The translations under genes and the position numbers were made by a program. A DNA stretch of 64,000 nt, taken from the NCBI GenBank assembly GCA_964361785.1, contig CAYIBX010000002.1, positions 1 to 64,000 of the forward strand, given 5' to 3'. How positions within the stretch are numbered: position 1 is the stretch's first letter; each line of letters opens with the position of its first letter. The stretch comes from UBA927 sp964361785. GTDB lineage: Bacteria; Patescibacteriota; Microgenomatia; UBA10105; UBA927. Under the pieces are notes generated by a model. It did not search any database, was not told where the DNA came from, and worked only from the letters and a program-made list of their open reading frames with translations. Below are positions 14,717-21,371 of the stretch, piece after piece.

Positions 14717-16959
14717 TCTCCGATTTTTTTGTAGTGATCAGGTGGTGGAGTGTTCTGTTTCTTATCGGTGCTGCAGCATTCCCTCTGACCCGAACATTAT
14801 TTCGGTCGTGGGCTGATCAAGGGTATCTTTTTTCAAAAGCCGTCGGACTCGCCGTCGTTGGGTGGCTCGTTTTTGTACTTGGGATGGCGAAAATCGCGCC
14901 ATTTACTGTAGCTACGGTAGGGATAGCGACTGCGATTGTTTTTTTGGTGGGGGTTGTATTATCTTTTTCAAATAGGTCTTATAAGACTCATAAGACGAAT
15001 AGGTCTAATTTGATAAAGACTGTATTTTTTGAAGAACTTTTCTTTCTGGCAGCTCTTCTTTTTTGGACGTGGGTGAAAGCGCATGAGCCAAGTATTAGGG
15101 GGTTAGAAAAATTTATGGATTATGGATTCATGCAATCCATATTAAATAGTAGTTACCTGCCTGCCGGCAGGCAGGTTTTCCCACCAATGGATATGTGGTA
15201 TCCACCATATCCCATAAACTATTATTACTTTGGGCATCTTGTTACTGCAATGGTTACCAGAATCTCAGGCTTAGATCTTTCTTACACGTTTAATCTGATG
15301 CTTTCTACTATTTTTGCGCTTTGCTTGACGATGAGTTTTTCGATAGGGAGGGAAATTCTTCGGATAGGACCAATACGACCTATAAGACCGATTGGACTTA
15401 TAGGAGGAGGTTTTTTTACCGCTTTTTTAGTCACTCTTGCTGGGAATATGCAGACCCTTTATGCATTTACCAAAGGATACACAGGAGATAACGTGAAACC
15501 ATTTTGGGAACTTTTCTGGTCGATACGCGAGCTTTGGTGGAGTGTGGGAAAGGGGATGGAGACCTATTGGTATGCAAATGCCACACGGTTTATTCCGTTT
15601 ACCATTCATGAGTTCCCGAGTTATTCCTTTGTGGTTTCAGATGTGCACGGACACGTGCTCTCAATTCCGTTTGTATTGCTTGCGATAGCCTCACTCATTC
15701 AAATTTTTAGAAATAAGTCATATAAGACCAATGAGACCAATACGTCTCATTTGTTTTCTTATATTTTCTATGGTTTTCTTTGTGGACTTCTTCTTATGAC
15801 CAATGCGTTGGATGGGCCTATATACATCGGATTGTTTTGTATTTCTTTGTTGATTTTTTATTGGACTTATGGGACTCATAAGACCTATTGGACGTATTTT
15901 AAGATAATAGGTATTGTATTGGCGGCAGCGATTATTGTAAGCCTTCCATTTTTGGTGCACTTTACCTCTTTTGTCAATGGCATTGCCATAAATTGCCCGC
16001 CTGCATTTTTGGCAAATATGAAGTTTGGTCCTTTTTTATTTGAAGGGGTAGAGAAGTGCCAACGATCGCCATTTTGGATGATGGCTATCCTGTGGGGATT
16101 TTTTTGGGTGAGTGGAGGAGGGTGGATTTTTTCAAAAATATGTCTTATAAGACCCATAAGACTCATAAGACCAATGAGTCCAATAGAAAAGCTTCTTATG
16201 ATTTTCTTTCTTTTTTCGATGGCGCTTATAGTATTCCCTGAATTTTTCTATTTTAAAGATATATATCCGCAGCATTTTCGAAGCAACACAATGTTTAAAT
16301 TGGGGTATGAGGCGTTTATTTTGTTTTCGATTGTTTCAGGATATGCAATCATACAGTTATTCACGAATAATTCTCCGGTCCATAGATTAAATGGCAAATG
16401 GGGGAAAAGAATATGCATTGGAGCACTCTTGCCAATGTTGTTTTTAGTATCTATCTATCCATTATTTTCTGTGCGAAGTTACTTTGGTGGACTTAAAAAT
16501 TACGAAGGGATCTATGGGCTTTCGTGGCTATCTCGTGAGTATCCAGATGATTTCGCCGCCATTACATGGCTCAAATCCCAATACACAAATCTCAATACAC
16601 AAAAAAACCCCTCGAATCTTGTCGAAGCCGACGGCGATAGTTACACAGACTATCAGCGTTTTTCGACATTTACGGGTATGCCGACGGTGGTGGGGTGGGC
16701 GGTACATGAGTGGTTGTGGCGAGGAAGTTATGATGCAGTGTCGCCACGGCGCGAGGATGTGCGGCGAATATATGAATCTGAAGATGTCCAAGAGACGAAA
16801 AAGCTTTTAAACCAATACAACGTACAATTTATCATCGTCGGTACGTTTGAACGACAAAAATTTACCAAACTTGTAGGGGATAAGTTTACTATTCTTGGTC
16901 AGGAAGTCTTCAGTTCTGGTGAGACGGTGATCTATGAAATTTTAAATAGAGCACTATAG
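14713..16959 (+). CDS. YYY-type (DUF2298) polytopic membrane protein
   Basis: The 748-residue protein has about 16 hydrophobic segments. The loop after the first membrane block contains MDYGFMQSILNS, PPMDMWYPPYPINYYYFGH and HLVTA, the hallmark of the Chlor_Arch_YYY/DUF2298 family found in archaea, Chloroflexi and CPR, thought to belong to the GT-C glycosyltransferase fold. The C-terminal 200 residues are soluble and probably extracytoplasmic. Residues YLPAGRQVF within the hallmark loop come from a perfect palindrome inserted in frame. Five stretches (for example SYKTHKTNRSN and IRPIRPIGLIGG) come from CTTATAAGAC repeats, all in frame. Its start overlaps the upstream gene by four bases. Confidence 0.88.
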   Translation: MISDFFVVIRWWSVLFLIGAAAFPLTRTLFRSWADQGYLFSKAVGLAVVGWLVFVLGMAKIAPFTVATVGIATAIVFLVGVVLSFSNRSYKTHKTNRSNLIKTVFFEELFFLAALLFWTWVKAHEPSIRGLEKFMDYGFMQSILNSSYLPAGRQVFPPMDMWYPPYPINYYYFGHLVTAMVTRISGLDLSYTFNLMLSTIFALCLTMSFSIGREILRIGPIRPIRPIGLIGGGFFTAFLVTLAGNMQTLYAFTKGYTGDNVKPFWELFWSIRELWWSVGKGMETYWYANATRFIPFTIHEFPSYSFVVSDVHGHVLSIPFVLLAIASLIQIFRNKSYKTNETNTSHLFSYIFYGFLCGLLLMTNALDGPIYIGLFCISLLIFYWTYGTHKTYWTYFKIIGIVLAAAIIVSLPFLVHFTSFVNGIAINCPPAFLANMKFGPFLFEGVEKCQRSPFWMMAILWGFFWVSGGGWIFSKICLIRPIRLIRPMSPIEKLLMIFFLFSMALIVFPEFFYFKDIYPQHFRSNTMFKLGYEAFILFSIVSGYAIIQLFTNNSPVHRLNGKWGKRICIGALLPMLFLVSIYPLFSVRSYFGGLKNYEGIYGLSWLSREYPDDFAAITWLKSQYTNLNTQKNPSNLVEADGDSYTDYQRFSTFTGMPTVVGWAVHEWLWRGSYDAVSPRREDVRRIYESEDVQETKKLLNQYNVQFIIVGTFERQKFTKLVGDKFTILGQEVFSSGETVIYEILNRAL
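14970..15010. repeat. CTTATAAGAC-type repeat, copy 2
   Basis: AATAGGTCTTATAAGACTCA and the following units encode NRSYKTHKTNRSN in the YYY protein. The peptide differs from copies 1 and 3 because the phrase is read in another frame or strand. Confidence 0.75.
15155..15176. repeat. Perfect 22-nt palindrome encoding PAGRQ inside a gene
   Basis: The sequence reads CCTGCCTGCC then its mirror GGCAGGCAGG, flanked by A and T that also pair. It is inserted in frame in the YYY gene and encodes LPAGRQ. I know this palindrome and the PAGRQ peptide as a dispersed repeat in CPR genomes. The arm sequence is shared with the element at 6009-6049. Confidence 0.85.
15361..15410. repeat. CTTATAAGAC-type repeat, copy 3
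   Basis: Four decamer-like units (GGACCAATACGACCTATAAG and following) encode IGPIRPIRPIGLIGG in the YYY protein. Confidence 0.75.
15711..15900. repeat. CTTATAAGAC-type repeats, copies 4 and 5
   Basis: Two arrays at 15711-15750 (encoding NKSYKTNETNTSH) and 15861-15900 (encoding TYGTHKTYWTYF) flank membrane segments of the YYY protein. Confidence 0.7.
16140..16186. repeat. CTTATAAGAC-type repeat, copy 6
   Basis: The units TCTTATAAGACCCATAAGAC and following encode CLIRPIRLIRPMSPIE, a basic loop between membrane segments of the YYY protein. Confidence 0.75.
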
Positions 16960-17115
16960 CGTTGTTTAGTTTTTTGGATAATTATGTACGAATTGAGTAT
17001 CGGCCGATACATCATTTGTACATAGTTGGTAAAGACTGGTCGTTGTGATAGTCTAGGTAATAAGTTCAGGTAAAAATTTGCATTTGACAGAAAGAGAGAG
17101 TACCATCAAGCTATT
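16960..17115 (+). other. Spacer without a recognised gene
   Basis: An AT-rich spacer follows the YYY gene. TTGACA occurs at 17084-17089 ahead of the small gene at 17116, but no -10 box fits at 16-18 bases. Confidence 0.5.
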
Positions 17116-17367
17116 ATGTTAACAGAGCAAGTAGAAAAAACACGAGCGATTGTGTGTGTTGGAGACAATCGAGAAGCACCTATTCTGGATTTTCATGGAC
17201 CTGACGAAGACGGACTAAATGCAGAAGTACAACTAAAAATTTATCGTAGCCAACGATTGATGAAAATGATTGACCCGAAAAGGGAGTTTTCAAGATTAGC
17301 GAAACTGAATTATTTAATATTTGATGCGTCTGGTGAGCATGGTGGAACGCTTGATACATTTGAATGA
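17116..17367 (+). CDS. Small hypothetical protein (83 aa)
   Basis: The ATG-started frame encodes a soluble acidic protein. Its first half could form strands (AIVCVGDNREAPILDF) and its second half a helix with LMKMIDPKREFSRLAKLNYLIFD. There is no membrane segment, signal or known motif. AAGAGAGAG lies about 18-26 bases upstream but is too far for a normal ribosome binding site. It stands alone between the YYY gene and rho. It is probably real from its length and unbiased composition, but no function can be given. Confidence 0.55.
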   Translation: MLTEQVEKTRAIVCVGDNREAPILDFHGPDEDGLNAEVQLKIYRSQRLMKMIDPKREFSRLAKLNYLIFDASGEHGGTLDTFE

Positions 17368-17525
17368 AATTGAAGTATTGACAACGGTATTCATTTCTGG
17401 TTAAATACGTTATAGAGTTTCAAAGTTTCCTCGTGAAGTTTGTTTTTCATGAATTCCCTTACATAAAGTATTATTTTCTTTTTGCAATGAGTGTTTAGTA
17501 ACCAAGTAACTCCTCAACGAAAAGT

Positions 17526-19094
17526 ATGGCTTTTAAAGCAACCCGTAAACCAACAACAAAGACAAAGATAAAAGCAGAAGAGCAAGATGCTCCTTCAGTC
17601 CCTTTGCCTACCCTTTCCATAGATGATCTTGTGGGAGGTGCCGAATCTGTTGAAGATCAGCCTGTGAAACCTTTAAGTCCCGTGAGTACCGTTAGTATTC
17701 CCGCAACTTCCGTTCCAGCGCCACGCAGAGATTATGAGGGTAGTAATCGTCGATTTGGCAACCGAGATTTTCGTGGCGGGCAGGGAAATACTCGGCGATT
17801 TGGTGGTGGTGGGTATAATAATCGTGGGTATGGAAATAATCAGGGTGGGTACAGACGACCTCCGGATCGCAATTTTCGTGAGCCATTTGTGGACGTGCCG
17901 TTTACCCTTGACGTGAATGTCCCCACAGAGACGGTTCGAGGAATACTCGATACTATGCCTGATGGTCATGGATTTTTACGCCCCAAGTACACTCCGAGTG
18001 AGAAAGACGTCTATATTTCTCAGTCACAAATCAGAAGATTTTTACTTCGAAACGGCGACATGGTAGAGGGACAAGCGCGGGCCCCCAAAGAGAATGAGCG
18101 TTATTATGGGTTACTTAAGGTAGAAAAGGTAAACGAATTAGCCGCAGAGCTTATGGAGAAACGGCCAAAGTTTGAGGATCTCGTGCCCATTTATCCTAAT
18201 ACGCTATTGACACTTGAAACGGGAAAGGTGCCCCTCTCAACTCGAATGATCGATTTATTAGCTCCCATAGGATTTGGTCAAAGAGGACTTATCGTATCTC
18301 CTCCCAAAGCGGGGAAGACGACAGTCTTAAAGGAATTGGCTGCAGGAATAGCTGCCAATTATCCACAAGTGCATCTTATGGCGGTACTTATCGGCGAGCG
18401 ACCAGAAGAAGTCACAGACATCATGCGATCCGTAAAGGGTGAGGTATATGCGAGTAACTTTGATGAAGCGCCAGACCACCAAACAAGAGTTGCTGAAGTG
18501 GCTCTTGATCGCGCGAAACGACTTATAGAAATGGGGCATGACGTCGTCATTCTTCTTGATTCCATTACAAGACTTGCTCGTGCGTATAATATGGTCGTCA
18601 ATCCTTCAGGCCGGACGCTTACCGGCGGATTTGATCCGGCAGCGCTGTATCCCGCGAAAAAGTTTTTGGGGGCAGCTCGCTGTAACGAGCCGTTTATTAC
18701 ACCGGAAGAACAGGCAGCAAATCTTATAGGTGAACGGCCAAAATTAAATCGGGCGACGGAAGGCGGATCGCTCACTATCATCGGGACTGCACTTATCGAG
18801 ACGGGAAGCAGAATGGATGATCTTATATACGAAGAGTTTAAAGGCACAGGGAACATGGAGCTGCACCTTTCTCGTAGCTTACAAGAGCGACGCGTGTTTC
18901 CAGCGATAGATGTAGGCAAATCCGGCACTCGACACGACGAATTGCTTCTGGGAGAAGAGAGCATGAAGCGGATAACGACCCTGCGGCACATGTTGGCGCT
19001 TCTTTCCGATGATGAGCGGACCCTCATGCTCATAGACAGGATGAGCAAAACTGAGTCAAACAAAGAATTTTTGGACGTCCTCGGGAAAGACTAA
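17526..19094 (+). CDS. rho: Transcription termination factor Rho
   Basis: The 522-residue protein contains the full Rho core. It has the RNA-binding cold-shock-like domain at about 130-210 (GILDTMPDGHGFLR, DVYISQSQIRRF) and a RecA-type ATPase with GQRGLIVSPPKAGKTT (K264), Walker B VVILLDSITR, and the conserved HLSRSLQERRVFPAID near the R-loop. Rho is a hexameric RNA-DNA translocase that ends transcription. It is about 100 residues longer than E. coli Rho (419). The extra N-terminal part is disordered, and at about 67-117 it is rich in Arg, Gly, Asn and Tyr (RGGQGN, FGGGGYNNRGYGN), an RGG-like RNA-binding tail. No clear promoter was found. Confidence 0.97.
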   Translation: MAFKATRKPTTKTKIKAEEQDAPSVPLPTLSIDDLVGGAESVEDQPVKPLSPVSTVSIPATSVPAPRRDYEGSNRRFGNRDFRGGQGNTRRFGGGGYNNRGYGNNQGGYRRPPDRNFREPFVDVPFTLDVNVPTETVRGILDTMPDGHGFLRPKYTPSEKDVYISQSQIRRFLLRNGDMVEGQARAPKENERYYGLLKVEKVNELAAELMEKRPKFEDLVPIYPNTLLTLETGKVPLSTRMIDLLAPIGFGQRGLIVSPPKAGKTTVLKELAAGIAANYPQVHLMAVLIGERPEEVTDIMRSVKGEVYASNFDEAPDHQTRVAEVALDRAKRLIEMGHDVVILLDSITRLARAYNMVVNPSGRTLTGGFDPAALYPAKKFLGAARCNEPFITPEEQAANLIGERPKLNRATEGGSLTIIGTALIETGSRMDDLIYEEFKGTGNMELHLSRSLQERRVFPAIDVGKSGTRHDELLLGEESMKRITTLRHMLALLSDDERTLMLIDRMSKTESNKEFLDVLGKD

Positions 19095-19140
19095 CGTATT
19101 TGCATCCACGCTTTTCACGTGTTAGGCTAGGCCAATCATT

Positions 19141-20226
19141 ATGCGAAAATACGTTGCTTTTTTTATCGATGATATCAGGCTTTGGGCAAGAGGGTGGTAT
19201 ACCTATCTTTTTCGAAGAATTCGTAAATTTGGCGTGCGCTTTGAAGCCAACAAAGATGTGCTTGTTGATGTTTTGATGGCAAGACGTGGCGGGTATCAGC
19301 GACCTTTTTTGCATTTTTCTGTGAGTGTATTGGTCGTCGCTGCTTTTGTCTCGGCTCCTATTTTAGCCAATAGTTATCCTATGGGAGTGCCGTCGGCACT
19401 CGCAGATTTTACCCCTCCATCTGCAGTCCTTACGTCACTTGACGTTTCTGAGTATGGTATACAGACACAAATTTCTGAAAAACCACGAGATCAAATCATA
19501 ACATACAGGGTCGAACAAGGTGATACCTTATCAACTGTTGCTGAAAAATTTGGTGTATCGGTAAATAGTATAAAATGGGCCAATGATCTAAAAAAGGATA
19601 GTTTGAGTCTCCAGCAGGAACTAAAAATACCACCAGTTTCAGGCATAGTCCATAAAGTGCGTGAAGGCGAGACAATCTACTCGATAGCCAAAAAATATCA
19701 GACTGAACCACAAAAAATACTGAACTTTCCGTTTAACGATTTTGCTGATTTGGACTCCTTTGCATTAAACGTGGGACAGACATTGATAGTGCCTGATGGT
19801 GTGCCTCCGGCTGCAGCACCGATCATACCCCGTACATTTACTGGTCTTCCTCTTATTGCTGGCGGCAATGGCCAATTTTCTTGGCCATCCGTTGGGATCA
19901 TCACCCAGTATCCGATTTGGTATCATTTAGCTCTAGATATCGCCAATCCGTCTCAACCGCCCGTGATTGCGGCAGGAGAAGGAAAAGTGGTGCTTGTAGA
20001 ATACCAAAATTATGGATATGGCCGTCACGTGATCATAAGCCATGCTGATGGATTGTCGACACTCTACGGGCATTTGGCTGAGATCTATGTAAAAAATGGG
20101 GACACTGTGTCGCGAGGGCAAGTGATAGGGAAAATGGGGTCTACGGGCAGATCCACAGGTACACATCTTCACTTTGAGGTGAGAAAAAATGGAACGATAG
20201 TCAATCCGTTGTCGTTTTTAAAGTAG
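19141..20226 (+). CDS. LysM-M23 peptidase (lysostaphin-like), membrane-anchored
   Basis: The 361-residue protein has a basic N-terminus and a membrane segment at about 58-78 (SVSVLVVAAFVSAPILA). Two LysM peptidoglycan-binding modules follow at about 121-165 (YRVEQGDTLSTVAEKF) and 171-218 (HKVREGETIYSIAKKY). A C-terminal M23 zinc endopeptidase has H262-x3-D266 and the H342-x-H344 pair in THLHFEVR. The active site is complete. It would cut peptide cross-links in the cell wall from the outer face of the membrane, for growth or division or against a neighbour. Its TAG stop shares its last base with the first base of the downstream tRNA-Ala gene. Confidence 0.95.
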   Translation: MRKYVAFFIDDIRLWARGWYTYLFRRIRKFGVRFEANKDVLVDVLMARRGGYQRPFLHFSVSVLVVAAFVSAPILANSYPMGVPSALADFTPPSAVLTSLDVSEYGIQTQISEKPRDQIITYRVEQGDTLSTVAEKFGVSVNSIKWANDLKKDSLSLQQELKIPPVSGIVHKVREGETIYSIAKKYQTEPQKILNFPFNDFADLDSFALNVGQTLIVPDGVPPAAAPIIPRTFTGLPLIAGGNGQFSWPSVGIITQYPIWYHLALDIANPSQPPVIAAGEGKVVLVEYQNYGYGRHVIISHADGLSTLYGHLAEIYVKNGDTVSRGQVIGKMGSTGRSTGTHLHFEVRKNGTIVNPLSFLK

Positions 20227-20299
20227 GGCCGTTAGTACAGTGGTAATACGCCGCATTCGCATTGCGGAGGCGGGAGTCCGATTCTCCCACGGTCCACCA
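20226..20299 (+). tRNA. tRNA-Ala (CGC)
   Basis: The seven-base acceptor stem GGGCCGT/ACGGTCC has the G3-U70 pair that marks alanine tRNA. The anticodon stem CCGCA/TGCGG holds loop TTCGCAT, giving anticodon CGC. The T arm GGGAG-TCCGATT-CTCCC is complete, and A73 plus CCA are encoded (20296-20299). It begins on the last base of the M23 peptidase stop codon. Confidence 0.95.
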
Positions 20300-20307
20300 A
20301 GAGAAAA

Positions 20308-20346
20308 TAGGACTTATTAGTCTTATAAGACATATATGACCAATTC
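20308..20346. repeat. CTTATAAGAC-type repeat, copy 7
   Basis: ACTTATTAGTCTTATAAGAC lies in the spacer between tRNA-Ala(CGC) and the four-helix gene and overlaps that gene's start codon region. Confidence 0.7.
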
Positions 20347-20896
20347 GAATCCTACAAAATCAGGTGGATATGAAAGTTTATTAGTGTATCGGTTTGCTGT
20401 GGTAATATATGATTTGACTGAAGTTTTTTGTCAGAAATATCTTTTTAATCTTGCTTTTAAACGGGACGTGGAACAAATGAGACACGCTGCTCGAAGTGGA
20501 AAACAAAATATAGCGGAAGGGTCGCTTGAGAATAGTGTAGAGGGAAATTTAAAATTGACTGGTGTAGCGAGAGCGAGTTTTGGGGAGCTTTTGGAAGACT
20601 ATAAAGATTTTATTCGAAGAAATAGTTTGTCGTTGTGGGATAAAAACGATCCAAGGGTGTTGGAAATACGTCAAATAAGAGAAAATACCAATAAGTCTAA
20701 TAGGTCTTATGAGTCTTATATGTCTTATTTGGGAAAACCTGAAGAATTTGCGAATCTGATGGTTACTTTGTGTTTTACAGAAGGGTATCTTATGGATCAA
20801 CTTTTAAGAGCTATTGAGTATAAATTTGTGAAGGAAGGTGGATTTAGAGAAAATTTGTTTCGAAAACGCAATGAATATAAAAATAAACACATTTGA
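20336..20896 (+). CDS. Four-helix-bundle suffix-domain protein
   Basis: The 186-residue protein resembles the four-helix-bundle/S23-like group. It has an early LVYRFAVVIYDLTEVFCQKY helix, RDVEQMRHAARSGKQNIAEG (a hallmark of the family), a third helix with ASFGELLEDYKDF and a last helix with NLMVTLCFTEGYLMDQLL. Such proteins are abundant in CPR and Bacteroidetes, often inserted as cassettes near rRNA or tRNA genes, and the suffix form is linked to diversity-generating-element-like accessory proteins. The function is unknown. CTTATAAGAC repeats lie at its start, inside it (20691-20738, encoding NKSNRSYESYMSYLG) and just after its end, so the whole cassette is framed by the repeat. It sits between two tRNA-Ala genes. 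Confidence 0.85.
   Translation: MTNSNPTKSGGYESLLVYRFAVVIYDLTEVFCQKYLFNLAFKRDVEQMRHAARSGKQNIAEGSLENSVEGNLKLTGVARASFGELLEDYKDFIRRNSLSLWDKNDPRVLEIRQIRENTNKSNRSYESYMSYLGKPEEFANLMVTLCFTEGYLMDQLLRAIEYKFVKEGGFRENLFRKRNEYKNKHI
20691..20738. repeat. CTTATAAGAC-type repeat, copy 8
   Basis: The phrase ACCAATAAGTCTAATAGGTC and following units lie inside the four-helix gene and stay in frame, encoding a Ser/Tyr/Asn-rich loop. Confidence 0.7.
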
Positions 20897-20932
20897 CTTA
20901 TTGGACTAATAAGTCTTATAAGTCCTATTTGT
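20896..20932. repeat. CTTATAAGAC-type repeat, copy 9
   Basis: GACTTATTGGACTAATAAGT and CTTATAAGTCCTATTTG fill the spacer between the four-helix gene and tRNA-Ala(GGC). Confidence 0.7.
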
Positions 20933-20943
20933 TTTTATGTTTT

Positions 20944-21017
20944 GGGCCCGTAGCTCATTTGGCTAGAGCGCTTCTATGGCATAGAAGAGGTGGTCGGTTC
21001 GAATCCGATCGGGTCCA
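20944..21017 (+). tRNA. tRNA-Ala (GGC)
   Basis: The acceptor stem GGGCCCG/CGGGTCC contains the alanine G3-U70 pair. The anticodon stem CTTCT/AGAAG holds loop ATGGCAT with anticodon GGC. The T arm GTCGGTTCGAATCCGAT is complete. The discriminator A is followed by CAG, so CCA is not encoded, unlike the CGC isoacceptor 0.7 kb upstream. Confidence 0.95.
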
Positions 21018-21031
21018 CAGCCACAAAAAAT

Positions 21032-21244
21032 TTAGTTTGCCTCAATCGAGGCTCCAGCAACAGTTGGGGTAGACTCTGCTGACTTTTCGTTAAAGAAAGT
21101 GCCGACGACAGCGCCAAGTCCGAGCATCAGCGCAAACATGACAAGTAGCATCCAGCTTCGGATAAGAACTAAGATGGATTCTTTTGGCTTTGCAGATTTC
21201 GCGCGTGTCACCTTTGATGATTTACGATGAAGTTTCTTTTTCAT
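21032..21244 (-). CDS. Small single-TM protein (70 aa)
   Basis: The product has a very basic N-terminal 22 residues (Lys/Arg/Ser), one membrane segment at about 29-49 (MLLVMFALMLGLGAVVGTFF) and a short tail. By charge the N-terminus stays in the cytoplasm. Length and pattern match small unnamed membrane proteins common in CPR genomes. It is transcribed away from the giant gene. A TTGACA box on the minus strand at 21281-21276 and TCTACA 17 bases on give a promoter whose start point lies within about eight bases of the ATG. No function is assigned. Confidence 0.75.
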   Translation of the reverse strand: MKKKLHRKSSKVTRAKSAKPKESILVLIRSWMLLVMFALMLGLGAVVGTFFNEKSAESTPTVAGASIEAN

Positions 21245-21252
21245 ACTGTTAG

Positions 21253-21281
21253 TGTAGACGAAAAGAGGGAGTGTTTGTCAA
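21253..21281 (-). promoter_or_regulatory. Promoter of the small TM protein gene
   Basis: On the minus strand TTGACA (21281-21276) is followed after 17 bases by TCTACA (21258-21253), which ends eight bases before the ATG at 21244. Confidence 0.6.
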
Positions 21282-21296
21282 GGGCCTAATTTGTTC

Positions 21297-21371
21297 TTGA
21301 CATAGTAAGCATATATTCATCATAGTAGTAATAAGAGACCTGATATTAGATTTTTTTGGGAATATCGGGTG
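21297..21371 (+). promoter_or_regulatory. Leader and start region of the giant gene
   Basis: TTGACA occurs at 21297-21302, but the -10 at 17-18 bases (TCATAG/CATAGT) is weak. The frame is open from 21309, after a TAA at 21306, and the first usual start is GTG at 21369, with GGGA eight bases upstream. No ATG occurs in frame before the membrane anchor. Confidence 0.45.

Noticed and set aside
14970..16186. CRISPR array
   Set aside because: The repeat units are only about ten bases, lack unique spacers of fixed length and lie in frame within a membrane protein gene.
18359..19063. 234-codon open frame on the minus strand opposite rho
   Set aside because: It lies fully antisense to the conserved Rho core and is Ser/Arg-rich without any motif, typical of a shadow frame.
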